64,000 nt of DNA, taken from NCBI RefSeq assembly GCF_001676615.1, contig NZ_LYXZ01000006.1, forward strand, positions 205,084-269,083, in the 5' to 3' direction. Below are positions 35,421-44,036 of this stretch, piece after piece. Source of the stretch: Labrys sp. WJW. Its GTDB lineage: Bacteria > Pseudomonadota > Alphaproteobacteria > Rhizobiales > Labraceae. Under the pieces are notes generated by a model. The model did no database searches. It was not told the DNA's origin and worked only from the letters and a program-made list of their open reading frames with translations. Numbering within the stretch: the first letter of the stretch is position 1; every line of letters starts with the position of its first letter. The translations under genes and the position numbers were made by a program.

Positions 35421-36494
35421 ATGCGGCGTCATTCCATGTTCCCCGGCAGTCAGGCGGCCAAACCGCATTTCCTGCTGCTCGACGGTTTGCGCGGCTTCGC
35501 TGCATTTTGCGTGATGCTGATCCATCTCGGCAGCTGGCTGGCCGTGCCGTGGGTCGCGAGAAACAGCTATCTGGCGGTCGACCTGTTCTTCTGCCTCAGC
35601 GGTTATGTGCTGTCCTACGCCTATATGGGCCAGGCCCGCACGATGGACAGTTTCGAATTTCTGCGCGTCCGCCTGCTGCGCCTGCTGCCGCTGACGGTGC
35701 TCGCCCTTGCCATCAGCGCCAGCTACCTGGTCGCCCGCGGCGCCTTCGAGCACGCGCCGGTACCCTATGCCGAATTGCTGAATGCGCTGATGCTCTCCAC
35801 CTTCAGCCTGCCGAATTTCAGCGCTCCCGCCGAGATCGGGGGTCCCAGTTTCTTCCCGCTGAACGCGCCGCAATACACCATCCTGCTGGAACTCACCGCG
35901 AATCTGGTGTGGTGGCGCCTGCGACACACCAATCTGGAGAAGGCGGCGGCCGCCCTTGCCTTGGCCTGCCTGTGCATTCTGATGGTCACCGGTCTGGGCG
36001 GGGATACCCCCAATACCTTCCTCTCCGGCTTTCCGCGTGTCGGCGCCTCGTTCTTCATCGGCGTCGTGCTCTACCAGATGCGCGACAGGCTGCCGGCATG
36101 GCGGGGATGGACCGTGACGTTCTGGCTGCTGGCCGGCGCAATGGCCGTCCTGTTCTTCTGGCCGGCGGAACTGCCGCGGGTCGTGCAGCTCACCTGGGTG
36201 GCGCTGCTCTCGCCCGCTCTGGTCGCCGTGGGCGCCAGGGTCCAATGCTCGGGCGGGCTTGCCGCATTCTGTTCAGCTGCAGGCACTGTATCCTACCCGC
36301 TCTACTGCCTGCATTTCCCGATCTTCTGCTGGATCAACGGCCTCTACCGTTCCTTCTTCGGGGCGCAGAATTTCTATGTCGAGGCTCCCATCGTCGCGGT
36401 CGTCGCGATCATCGCCAGTCTGCTGGCGCACTACTGCTACGATGTTCCCATTCGCCGTTATCTCAGTGCCCGGGCCAGGCGCGCGCATGCCTGA
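35421..36494 (+). CDS. Acyltransferase 3 family membrane protein
   Basis: This 357-residue protein has about ten membrane helices. It contains LLLDGLRGFAAFCVMLIHLG (the DGLRG and catalytic His pattern of acyltransferase 3), SYLAVDLFFCLSGYVLSYAY and C-terminal SYPLYCLHFPIF. OafA/NodX-type enzymes acylate sugars, lipopolysaccharide, Nod factors or antibiotics at the membrane. GAGG precedes the start. It follows an AT-rich gene-free stretch and has no polysaccharide genes nearby, so the acceptor is unknown. Confidence 0.9.
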   Translation: MRRHSMFPGSQAAKPHFLLLDGLRGFAAFCVMLIHLGSWLAVPWVARNSYLAVDLFFCLSGYVLSYAYMGQARTMDSFEFLRVRLLRLLPLTVLALAISASYLVARGAFEHAPVPYAELLNALMLSTFSLPNFSAPAEIGGPSFFPLNAPQYTILLELTANLVWWRLRHTNLEKAAAALALACLCILMVTGLGGDTPNTFLSGFPRVGASFFIGVVLYQMRDRLPAWRGWTVTFWLLAGAMAVLFFWPAELPRVVQLTWVALLSPALVAVGARVQCSGGLAAFCSAAGTVSYPLYCLHFPIFCWINGLYRSFFGAQNFYVEAPIVAVVAIIASLLAHYCYDVPIRRYLSARARRAHA

Positions 36495-36954
36495 TGCTTC
36501 GTCCGCTAACGCTTTGTCTGGAAAGGTTTTTGTAATTTCACCTGACTGCATCGAACCGCGACATGCCGGGGCGGCGGCAGCCCGGGCAAACGATGGCTTG
36601 ATCTCTCGGGCATGAGCTGTCAGTATCCGCGCCGGGCAACCATGGCAGGCGGGGTATAATCCCGCAGCTGGTCAAAAAGCCCGATTCGCTCCTGATCCAA
36701 CCAAGACTGATCAAAGGCAATACCTAAGGAAAGGGCTGTTCTCCCGAGGCCTTTTCCTGCGTTTGATCGATATTGCAAAGCTGAAACAGTAACTTAAGTA
36801 GTCCCTCGCGCAGTTGTGTGCTCGCAATGCACATGTCGCGCAGGGCGATACTTGGCAAATCGTTAATTGGAAGGCATGTTGTGCCGCCTTCACCATCCAG
36901 GACGGGAGACAAATAGCAAATCCATTTCCCCGGTTCTCAACAAGGAGGATTTAT
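36495..36954. other. Gene-free region before the small HTH gene
   Basis: This is 460 bp without a supported gene. An imperfect hairpin AGGAAAGG...CCTTTTCCT lies near 36727-36760. The ribosome-binding site CAAGGAGG of the following gene is at 36941-36948. No other feature was assigned. Confidence 0.45.
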
Positions 36955-37185
36955 ATGTCCCATACCGGAAGCGATCATACCCTTGCCCAGACCTGCACGT
37001 CCTCGGTGCCCGTCGGTACGGACCTCTTCAGGCAGGCCCGCGAAGCAAAGGGATACAGCAGGGAAGACCTCGCAGTCACCTGCGGTCTCACGGTCGATGA
37101 GATAGAAGACCTCGAACTGGGCAACAATGCCAGCCCCGCCCATCTGCGCCGCGTTGCGGCTGCACTCGGCCTGCCGAGCGAATAA
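36955..37185 (+). CDS. Small helix-turn-helix (XRE-type) protein
   Basis: This 76-residue protein is almost entirely one HTH domain: LFRQAREAKGYSREDLAVTCG, LTVDEIEDLELGN and HLRRVAAALGLPSE match the helices of Cro/XRE domains. A short polar N-terminus precedes it. A strong AGGAGG site supports the start. No toxin, phage or restriction gene is adjacent. It may be a small autonomous regulator; the target is unknown. Confidence 0.82.
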   Translation: MSHTGSDHTLAQTCTSSVPVGTDLFRQAREAKGYSREDLAVTCGLTVDEIEDLELGNNASPAHLRRVAAALGLPSE

Positions 37186-37422
37186 TCGGCTGAGCCTCCC
37201 TTCCGAACCGCCTCAAGGGCCTGATATCCCAAGCGAAGCGTAAGCTTTTCGAGGTGGTTCAACATAGCGAGCCGGTCCGAGAACCGAAAACCGATATCGC
37301 TACAGTTCATTCAATCGTCTCATGACCTAAGATTTCGGGCTGGTGTTCTCCGGGGGGTGAACCCAACCGATCCGAGATCGGCCCGAGCGATCGTCTCATG
37401 GAAAATCTGAAAAACGAAACTG

Positions 37423-37453
37423 CGTCCCCGCATTCCATCCGGATGCGGGGACG
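37423..37453 (-). terminator. Strong hairpin with T-rich side on the minus strand
   Basis: CGTCCCCGCAT and ATGCGGGGACG form an 11-bp perfect stem with a 9-base loop. On the minus strand it is followed by CAGTTTCGTTTTTC, resembling an intrinsic terminator, yet no minus-strand gene lies upstream of it (37454-37577 and the gene beyond are plus-strand). It may end an unannotated minus-strand transcript or be a leader structure of ugpQ. Confidence 0.5.
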
Positions 37454-37577
37454 GCGTGCATGAACCCGCCTGTCCTTGCGTAAAGAAGTGGGGGCAGCAG
37501 GGGGCGTGATCTTGCCATTGGCGGCGCTTCGGGCCATGGAGCTTGTGATCCTCTCGATCCGCTTCTGGAGACCGACG

Positions 37578-38309
37578 ATGCCCCTCACCCTTCCCCGTGT
37601 CATCGGGCATCGCGGCGCCGCTGCGCATGCGCCTGAGAACACGCTCGAATCGATCCGCTGTGCCGCAGCCTTTGGCGTCGCCATGGTCGAGATCGACGTG
37701 CAGCTCAGCAAGGACGAGGTGCCCGTCGTCATTCACGACGATACGCTGGAGCGTACCACCACGGGCCGGGGGCCGGTCATCGATCTCACCTGGCGGGAAC
37801 TCCAGGCTCTCGATGCCGGTGCTCCCTTCGGCCGCCCTTTCACCGGTGAGCGCATTCCCGACCTGACTTCGGTGCTTGCCTTGTGCAAGGAGCTGAAGCT
37901 TGGCCTCAATGTCGAGATCAAGCCCTCGCCCGGTACCGATGTCCGCACTGCGGAAGTTGCCCTGAAGGCGATCCGTGCCTTCGGCTCGACCGGGACGCCG
38001 CTCGTGCTGTCCTCCTTCTCGGTCGAAAGCCTGGAGGCGGCGCGAGACCTCGCTCCCGATTTGCCGCGCGGCTATCTGATCTGGGACCGCCCGGCCGATT
38101 GGGCCGACATCGCCGACAGAGTCGAAGCGGCTTCCATCAATTTCGACCATGAACAAGAGACGCCCGAAAGCATCGCCGCCTACAAGGCGACGGGGCGCCC
38201 GCTGCTGTCCTACACCGTCAACACCGCCGAGCGGGCGCTGGAGCTGTTCTCCCTGGGCGTTGCCGGCGTGTTCACCGACTTTCCGGGCCGGATCCTGCGG
38301 GTGGCCTGA
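37578..38309 (+). CDS. ugpQ: Glycerophosphodiester phosphodiesterase
   Basis: This 243-residue TIM-barrel enzyme begins MPLTLPRVIGHRGAAAHAPEN with the catalytic HRG...PENT motif. VEIDVQLSKDEVPVVIHDD carries metal-binding Glu/Asp and the second His, and LNVEIKP follows. UgpQ-type enzymes hydrolyse glycerophosphodiesters to sn-glycerol-3-phosphate and an alcohol. Length and lack of a signal peptide fit the cytosolic UgpQ class. GGAG precedes this start; the longer frame adds no homology. No ugp transporter genes are adjacent. Confidence 0.92.
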   Translation: MPLTLPRVIGHRGAAAHAPENTLESIRCAAAFGVAMVEIDVQLSKDEVPVVIHDDTLERTTTGRGPVIDLTWRELQALDAGAPFGRPFTGERIPDLTSVLALCKELKLGLNVEIKPSPGTDVRTAEVALKAIRAFGSTGTPLVLSSFSVESLEAARDLAPDLPRGYLIWDRPADWADIADRVEAASINFDHEQETPESIAAYKATGRPLLSYTVNTAERALELFSLGVAGVFTDFPGRILRVA

Positions 38310-38313
38310 AGCG

Positions 38314-39072
38314 TCACGCCGGCGGCACGGTCCTGCCCTTGCCTTCGAGCCAGGCGCGGATCAACTGGCGGTAGCGCGCACCGTCGAAGCTCGGGAAATG
38401 CCCGCCATGCACGGTGCGGACGGGCAGGCGCAGCAATCGTTCCATCGAGGCCACATAGTCCTGCGCATTGGCGTGGTAGGTGTCCTCGATCAAGGGGCCG
38501 TCATAGAGGATGTCGCCGGAAAACAGCGTCGCCGTACGGGCCTCCCATAGCGCGATGCCGCCCGGCGAATGGCCCGGCGTGTGGATGACCTCGAAGACGC
38601 GGTCGCCGAGATCGATGACGTCGCCGTCCTCCAGAATTCGGGTAGCCGGTGCCCGCTTCACCGCATAACAGGCCGAGCAATAGGGCTCCGGCGGCAGGGC
38701 ATCGAAGATCTCGTCGGTGACATAGGGATCGGCCAGGGTGTTCTGCCGGGTCGGATTGGCGAGGAGGTCCGCTTCGGCGGCATGCACCGCCCGGCATTCG
38801 AACTCGTGATGGCAGCCGATATGGTCGAAATGAGTGTGGCTCGCCACCGCGATCAGGTCGCGCTCGGTGACCACAGGCACCCATTCGCGCAGGGAGACGA
38901 CGCCCATGCCGCTGTCGACCAGCATGTCGCGGTCACGCCCGCGGACATGCCAGATGTTGCAGCGATAGAACTCCTGGATATAGGGCTCGCCGATGGCCGT
39001 GACGTCGTCGTCGAGACGCCGCATTTCATACCATTTGTCGGGGCTGATCCGCTGCATCGGGTGCCTTTTCAT
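38314..39072 (-). CDS. MBL-fold metallo-hydrolase
   Basis: This 252-residue metallo-beta-lactamase-fold protein has the zinc motif VASHTHFDHIG, the second-sphere HTPGHSPGGIALW, an Asp ligand in LFSGDILYDGP and a His near RTVHGGHFPSF. These are the ligands of glyoxalase-II-like hydrolases. It is convergent with ugpQ with only 4 bp between the stops. A start five codons in (M6) is equally plausible. Substrate unknown. Confidence 0.9.
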   Translation of the reverse strand: MKRHPMQRISPDKWYEMRRLDDDVTAIGEPYIQEFYRCNIWHVRGRDRDMLVDSGMGVVSLREWVPVVTERDLIAVASHTHFDHIGCHHEFECRAVHAAEADLLANPTRQNTLADPYVTDEIFDALPPEPYCSACYAVKRAPATRILEDGDVIDLGDRVFEVIHTPGHSPGGIALWEARTATLFSGDILYDGPLIEDTYHANAQDYVASMERLLRLPVRTVHGGHFPSFDGARYRQLIRAWLEGKGRTVPPA

Positions 39073-39113
39073 CTTGCCCTGTTATTTGCCTAACCAATGC
39101 TGTCCGAGTTGCG

Positions 39114-39290
39114 CTGCCCCTCACCCTTACCCTCTCCCCGTAAACGGGGCGAGGGGGACCTCGACGATGCGTTCGTTCGAAAACCGTATCATCTCGCCCA
39201 ACCACCGGGCGAGACGAAAGGCCTGAGGATCGATCGCGGCGCCTGTACCCCCTCGCCCCGCTCTTGCGGGGAGAGGATAGAGGTGAGGGG
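39114..39290. repeat. Inverted pair of CCCCTCACCC-type intergenic repeats
   Basis: Arm 1 (39114-39159) starts CTGCCCCTCACCC and carries CCCCG-TAAA-CGGGG. Arm 2 (39248-39290) is inverted and carries CCCCGC-TCTT-GCGGGG. It is the same family as 8165-8337. The arms enclose about 90 bp of non-repetitive DNA between the metallo-hydrolase and ABC transporter genes. Confidence 0.75.
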
Positions 39291-39329
39291 CTGCGCGACC
39301 TCTCAAATGGGGTGAGCAATCACTTCCTG

Positions 39330-40406
39330 TCAGGACAAGATCACCACATCATCGGGCTTGACGGCTAGCGCCAGGGACTGGTCCTCGGCCAGGTGGGCCG
39401 ATTGCGGCAGATGCGCCACCAGGGCCGGCCCGGCGGCAGGCTGGAGATGGCAGCGATAATGCGTGCCGAAGAAGGCGCCGCCCGTGACCCTGGCCTCGCC
39501 CAGCGAGACCATCGGCCCCTGCTCGCCCGCCGTCGGCCGGAAATGCTCGGGCCGGATGCACAGCGTCACCGCGCTTTTCCTGCGGGGCTCGCCCGCGGTA
39601 AAGCCGGCGCTGGGCAGCACGAGGCTGCCGAGGGCCGTGTCGATGCTGATATGATCGCCGTGGAGATCGGCGACCTCGCCGGCGATGAAATTGGCCTCGC
39701 CCATGAAGCCGGCCGAGAACAGCGAGCGCGGCCGCATATAGACCGTGGCGGGCGGGCCGACATCCTCGATATGGCCTGCATTCATCACCACGATGCGGTC
39801 GGCGATCGCCATCGCCTCCTCCTGGTCGTGGGTGACATGGACGAAGGTGGTGCCCACCCGCTTCTGGATCGCCTTCAATTCGTCCTGCATCTGGCGCCGC
39901 AGCTTGAGGTCGAGCGCCCCGAGCGGCTCGTCGAGCAGCAGCACGTCGGGGTCGACGGCGAGCGCCCGGGCGAGGGCGACGCGCTGGCGCTGGCCGCCCG
40001 ACAATTCATGCGGTTTCTTGGCGGCAGCCTTGTCGAGGCCGACCAGGGCGAGATAGCCGAGCGCCTTCTCGTCGCGCTCCGCCCGGCCCATGCCGCGCAT
40101 GCGCAGCCCGAAGCCGACATTGTCGATCAGGCGCATATGCGGGAAGAGGGCATAGTCCTGGAACATGGTGGTGGTCGGCCGCCGCGCCGGCGGCACATTC
40201 GTCATGTCCTGGCCGCCGATCAGCACCTGCCCGGAGCTCGGCGTCAGGAAGCCGCCCAGGATCGAGAGCAGGGTGGTCTTGCCGCAGCCGGAGGGGCCGA
40301 GCAGCACGATGAACTCGCCGGCCGCGATCTCGAGGCTGACATCGTCGAGGGCGGTGAAGGCGCCGAAGGTCTTGCTGGCATTGCGGACGGAAACCGAGGC
40401 GGTCAT
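39330..40406 (-). CDS. Spermidine/putrescine-type ABC transporter ATPase
   Basis: This 358-residue ATPase has Walker A GPSGCGKTT (residues 37-45), the signature LSGGQRQRVALARAL, Walker B VLLLDEPLGALD and a C-terminal TOBE-type region. It belongs to the PotA/CysA-like class that energises polyamine or opine uptake. The frame could begin 19 codons earlier but would overlap the upstream permease; MTASVSVRNASKTF at 40406 is the normal start. It is the last gene of a four-gene operon. Confidence 0.93.
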   Translation of the reverse strand: MTASVSVRNASKTFGAFTALDDVSLEIAAGEFIVLLGPSGCGKTTLLSILGGFLTPSSGQVLIGGQDMTNVPPARRPTTTMFQDYALFPHMRLIDNVGFGLRMRGMGRAERDEKALGYLALVGLDKAAAKKPHELSGGQRQRVALARALAVDPDVLLLDEPLGALDLKLRRQMQDELKAIQKRVGTTFVHVTHDQEEAMAIADRIVVMNAGHIEDVGPPATVYMRPRSLFSAGFMGEANFIAGEVADLHGDHISIDTALGSLVLPSAGFTAGEPRRKSAVTLCIRPEHFRPTAGEQGPMVSLGEARVTGGAFFGTHYRCHLQPAAGPALVAHLPQSAHLAEDQSLALAVKPDDVVILS

Positions 40407-40419
40407 GATTTCGGGTCTT

Positions 40420-41211
40420 TCATGATTTCTTGGCCCTTCCGAAGACGGCGAGTTCGACGACAACCAGCACCAGGATGGAGATGAGGAAGACCAACGAGCC
40501 GATGGCGTTGGTCTTGGGATTGAGGCCGGAGCGCAGCAGGTTCCAGATCTCGACGGGCAGCGTGACGTCGAAGCGCGAGAGCAGGAAGGCGATGATGAAC
40601 TCGTCCCAGCTGAAGGTGACGGACAGGAAGAAGGCGGCGAGGATCGAGGGGGCGAGCATCGGGGCGGTGACCAGCGCCATTACCTTGAGGTCGCTGGCGC
40701 CGAGGTCGCGGGCCGCGCGCTCGATATTGATGTGGTGGTCGCCCATCGAGGAATAGATGATGGCAAAGCAGAGCGGCAAATTGATCACCACATGGCCGAT
40801 ACCGACCGTCCACAGCGAGAGCGGCAAATGCAAGGCGTTCAGCACCGTTAGCAGGCCGAGCGCGATGATGAGATAGCTCACCGTCATCGGGGCGATCAAA
40901 AGGCCCCGCTGCAGCGCCGAGCCCGGCAGCCTGTAGCGCGCCAGCGCATAGGCGGCGAGGAAGCCGAGCAGGCAGGCGACGATCGAGGAGCCGATGCCCA
41001 CCATGAGGGAATTGAGCATGGCGGCCATCAGCTTGCCGTCGGCGAACACCGCCCGGTACCATTGCAGGGAGGCGCCGTTGAAGGGCGGTACCGGCAGGCG
41101 CCCGTCCTGGAAGGAGAACAGCACCAGCACCGCCACCGGCAGGAAGATGAAGCCGAAGATCGCGATGGCATAGAGGCCGGAGAGAGCATTGCCGAGGCTC
41201 TTGCGCGTCAT
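40420..41211 (-). CDS. ABC transporter permease, PotC-like
   Basis: This 263-residue permease has six hydrophobic helices. It starts MTRKSLGNALSGLYAIAIFG and carries the EAA-type loop ERAARDLGASDLKVMALVTAP that contacts the ATPase. It belongs to the PotC/YdcV group of inner-membrane subunits for polyamine-type uptake. It lies 2 bp after the PotB-like gene and 13 bp before the ATPase gene, so all are translationally linked. Confidence 0.93.
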   Translation of the reverse strand: MTRKSLGNALSGLYAIAIFGFIFLPVAVLVLFSFQDGRLPVPPFNGASLQWYRAVFADGKLMAAMLNSLMVGIGSSIVACLLGFLAAYALARYRLPGSALQRGLLIAPMTVSYLIIALGLLTVLNALHLPLSLWTVGIGHVVINLPLCFAIIYSSMGDHHINIERAARDLGASDLKVMALVTAPMLAPSILAAFFLSVTFSWDEFIIAFLLSRFDVTLPVEIWNLLRSGLNPKTNAIGSLVFLISILVLVVVELAVFGRAKKS

Positions 41212-41213
41212 GC

Positions 41214-42077
41214 TCAGGCCCTCTCGATCTTCAGCCAGCGTGCGCAGGCGACATAGGCCAAAGTCACCACCGCCATCAGCACGATGGACAGGGTGGCGGC
41301 CATGGGCAGGTCGGCCCGGCGTCCAAGCTGGAGCATGATGATCTGCGGCAGCACCAACTCGTTGTTGCCGCCGAGGATCTGCGGGGTGACATAATCGCCG
41401 ATGCAGAGCACGAAGGTGAGGAAGGCGCCGGTCATGATGCCGGGCAGGGTGAGCGGCAGCACCACGTGCCAGAAGGTCTGCAACCCGTTGGCGCCGAGAT
41501 CGGCCGCCGCCCGCCGGTAGTTCGGGGAGAGCTGGATCAGATTGGCGTAGATGGTCAGCGTCAGCAGCATCACGAAGAAATGCACGAAGCCGATCACGGT
41601 GGCGGTGCGCGTCGAGGCGAGGTCGAGCGGCTCGGCGATCACGCCGAGCGCCAGCAGGGCCTGGTTGATCACGCCGGCCTTGGAAAGCACCAGCAGCCAG
41701 GCGTAGGAGCGCACCACATAGGAGGTCCAGAACGGCAGCACGGCCAGGATGAGGGCGAGGCGCTGATAGCGCTTGGGCACGCGCTCGGCGATGATCCAGG
41801 CGAGGGGATAGGCGAGCAGCACGGAGAGCACGGTCACCATCGCCGTGATCTCCAGCGAATTGACCAGGCCCTTGAGCAGGGACTCCTTCTGGAGGAAGGC
41901 GAGGTAGTTGTTCAGGTCCCAGCTCTGGACGATCTGGCCGCCTTGCAGCGACCACAGGCTCATCGCCGCCATGAAGCCGAAGGGCACGACGAAGAAGGCC
42001 AGCGTCCAGCCGAGCGCCGGCAGGACGAAGCCCCAGGCCTTGCGGCGCTCGGCCGCTTCGAGGCTGGATGCGGTCAT
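41214..42077 (-). CDS. ABC transporter permease, PotB-like
   Basis: This 287-residue permease has six hydrophobic helices and the EAA-type loop RRAAADLGANGLQTFWHVVLP. It begins MTASSLEAAERRKAWGFVLP after removal of an upstream frame that reads through a palindromic repeat. It pairs with the PotC-like subunit to form the membrane channel. Polyamine, opine or agmatine uptake is inferred from the family only. Confidence 0.92.
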   Translation of the reverse strand: MTASSLEAAERRKAWGFVLPALGWTLAFFVVPFGFMAAMSLWSLQGGQIVQSWDLNNYLAFLQKESLLKGLVNSLEITAMVTVLSVLLAYPLAWIIAERVPKRYQRLALILAVLPFWTSYVVRSYAWLLVLSKAGVINQALLALGVIAEPLDLASTRTATVIGFVHFFVMLLTLTIYANLIQLSPNYRRAAADLGANGLQTFWHVVLPLTLPGIMTGAFLTFVLCIGDYVTPQILGGNNELVLPQIIMLQLGRRADLPMAATLSIVLMAVVTLAYVACARWLKIERA

Positions 42078-42090
42078 GGTGGTGTCCCCT

Positions 42091-42169
42091 GGGAGCGCGG
42101 GCATCCTGCCCGCTCTTGGAACCGTGCTGCTTGCAAGAAGGGAAGAGCGGACTGGAAGTCCGCGCTCCA
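42091..42169. repeat. Inverted repeat, GGGAGCGCGGGC family, copy 2
   Basis: Arm 1 has GCGGGC-atcct-GCCCGC and arm 2 has GCGGAC-tggaa-GTCCGC. The change GGGC to GGAC is matched on the other arm, so both hairpins are kept. It lies between the binding-protein and PotB-like genes. Copy 1 is at 15468-15543. Confidence 0.75.
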
Positions 42170-42172
42170 GCC

Positions 42173-43258
42173 TCACTGCTGCATCATGTCGGTCCAGGCG
42201 TCCTGCATCTTTTTGTCGAGCTCGGGATTGGGCGCGGGATAGAGCTGGGCCTTGGCGAGATAGCCGGCCTGGTCGTTCCAGCGCAGCGCCGCCTTCTGGG
42301 CATCGGTCAGGTGGTCACCAGCCTTCTTGTTGGCGGGCATCGCCCAGTAGCAGGAAGAGGTGGCGAGGCGCGCCTGCCCGTCCGGGCTGAGGATGTACTG
42401 CACGAATTTCAGGGCGAGATCCTTGTGGGCGGCATCCTTCATCACCCCGATGGACTGTGCCCAGCGCACGGCGCCCTGGTCCGGCACGGTCCAGTCGAGA
42501 TTGGGCTTTTCGGCTGCGAGCGCGGCGGTGATCCATTCGCCGCCGCCGACCAGGATGTCGACCTCGCCGGTGGCCAGCGCCGTCTGCGAAGCAGTGACCT
42601 CGCTGACCTGCTTGGAGACCTTCTTCATGGCGGCGAGCTTGTCCTGGATGGCCGGCAGGTCGGCCTCCGACAACTCGGCCGTCTTCTTGCCGAGGCCGAT
42701 TTGAACCAGGCCCATCACCGGCAGGTAATAGTCATAGATGGCGATGCGACCCTTGTACTTGTCGGACCACATCACGCTGAGGTCCTTCATGTCCTTCGGG
42801 TCGACCTTGGTCTTGTCGTAGGAGATCGTGTTGTAGCCGAACTTCTCGGTGGCGGCGTAGATCTTGCCATCCTTGGCGTTCTGCGCCTCCATGCGCACTT
42901 CCGGGAAGGTGTCGGCGAGCGGCAGGGCGTCGGCCGGCATTTCGGCGAGAAGGTTCTGGTCGACGGCGCGCTTGACGTCGATGGCGTCGATCACCAGCAC
43001 GTCCCAGTCGCCAGGACGGGACTGGGCGATGATGGAAAGGCCCGCGCCGGTGCCTTCATAGGTCTTCAGGTTGACCTTGACGTTGTTGGCCTTCTCGAAG
43101 GGCTCGATCAGGGCCGGGTCGGTGTGATCGCACCAGACCAGGGCGTTGAGCTCGTCGGCGGCACGGGCGGATACCGTGGCGGAGAGGCCGGTCATGCCGG
43201 CGAGAGCGGAGGCGAGGAGGAGACGGCGCGCGAGGGCGCGGCTTGCGGGCGATGTCAT
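42173..43258 (-). CDS. Periplasmic substrate-binding protein, PotD-like
   Basis: This 361-residue exported binding protein has an arginine-rich signal peptide (RRLLLASALAGMTGLSATVSARAAD) and then NALVWCDHTDPALIEPFEKA, the start of the PotD/PotF-type fold. It captures the substrate for the PotB/PotC/ATPase complex. Typical Asp/Trp polyamine-binding pockets cannot be verified by eye, so opines or similar cations are possible. It is the first gene of the operon and divergent from a TetR regulator. Confidence 0.9.
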   Translation of the reverse strand: MTSPASRALARRLLLASALAGMTGLSATVSARAADELNALVWCDHTDPALIEPFEKANNVKVNLKTYEGTGAGLSIIAQSRPGDWDVLVIDAIDVKRAVDQNLLAEMPADALPLADTFPEVRMEAQNAKDGKIYAATEKFGYNTISYDKTKVDPKDMKDLSVMWSDKYKGRIAIYDYYLPVMGLVQIGLGKKTAELSEADLPAIQDKLAAMKKVSKQVSEVTASQTALATGEVDILVGGGEWITAALAAEKPNLDWTVPDQGAVRWAQSIGVMKDAAHKDLALKFVQYILSPDGQARLATSSCYWAMPANKKAGDHLTDAQKAALRWNDQAGYLAKAQLYPAPNPELDKKMQDAWTDMMQQ

Positions 43259-43290
43259 GGTTTACCTCTGGCTGGCGGCACGTCTTGATG

Positions 43291-43350
43291 GTGCTCTAAT
43301 AAAGAAATTGAGTGAGTTCATTTTTTAAGTCAATATCAATTTTAGAACAC
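43291..43350. promoter_or_regulatory. Candidate TetR operator between the ABC operon and its regulator
   Basis: GTGCTCTAA (43291-43299) and TTAGAACAC (43342-43350) are inverted with one mismatch and flank an AT-rich core containing TTGAGTGAGTTCA. Two separate operator half-sites or one looped site for the adjacent TetR protein are possible. Confidence 0.4.
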
Positions 43351-43366
43351 GTTCAGAGGATGCGAG

Positions 43367-43990
43367 ATGGCGGGGCTACGCGCAAAGCAGAAGGCGGACA
43401 GGAACCGGCGCATCCTGGAGGCCGCCACCCGCCTCTTCCGCGAGGGGGGCTATGACAGCGCGCGGATCGAGGACATCGCCGAACTTGCCGAGGTCTCGGT
43501 CGGCACGCTCTACAATTACTACCAGAACAAGGGCGACATCCTGCTCGCTGCCGTCACCATGGAGGTGGAGGAGGTGCTCGAGGCCGGGCGCCGGATCGTG
43601 GCCAATCCGCCGCCGACCGTGCAGGCAGCCCTGCAGGCGCTGATCGCGCAATATTACGACCATTCCCTGGTCTATCTGTCCAAGGAGATGTGGCGGGTCG
43701 CCATGGCGCTGTCGATCCAGCAGCCCGACAGCCCGTTCAGCCGGCGCTATACCGAGCTCGACCGCCGCCTGTGCGGCCAGGTCTCCAGCCTGGTCCTGAC
43801 CCTGCAGAAGCGCGGCGCCGTGCGCGCGGATGTCGATGCGGCGGCGGCCGGGGAAATGTTCTTCAACAATCTCAATCTGATGTTCATCGAATTCGCCAAG
43901 GACGAGGCGATGCCGCTGGATGCGCTGAAGGCCCAGGTCGAACGGCAGAACCGGCCGCTGTCGGGGTTGATCGCAGGCGGGCAGGCTTGA
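43367..43990 (+). CDS. TetR/AcrR family transcriptional regulator
   Basis: This 207-residue regulator has an N-terminal TetR HTH (RILEAATRLFREGGYDSARI, then VSVGTLYNYYQNKGDILLAAV) and a helical ligand-binding domain. AGAGG precedes the start. It is divergent from the PotD-like gene, so it likely represses the polyamine-type transporter. The ligand is unknown. Confidence 0.92.
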   Translation: MAGLRAKQKADRNRRILEAATRLFREGGYDSARIEDIAELAEVSVGTLYNYYQNKGDILLAAVTMEVEEVLEAGRRIVANPPPTVQAALQALIAQYYDHSLVYLSKEMWRVAMALSIQQPDSPFSRRYTELDRRLCGQVSSLVLTLQKRGAVRADVDAAAAGEMFFNNLNLMFIEFAKDEAMPLDALKAQVERQNRPLSGLIAGGQA

Positions 43991-44036
43991 GCGCGACAAC
44001 CTTCTCCCGCAAGGGGAGAAGGGAACTGGTCCTCAC

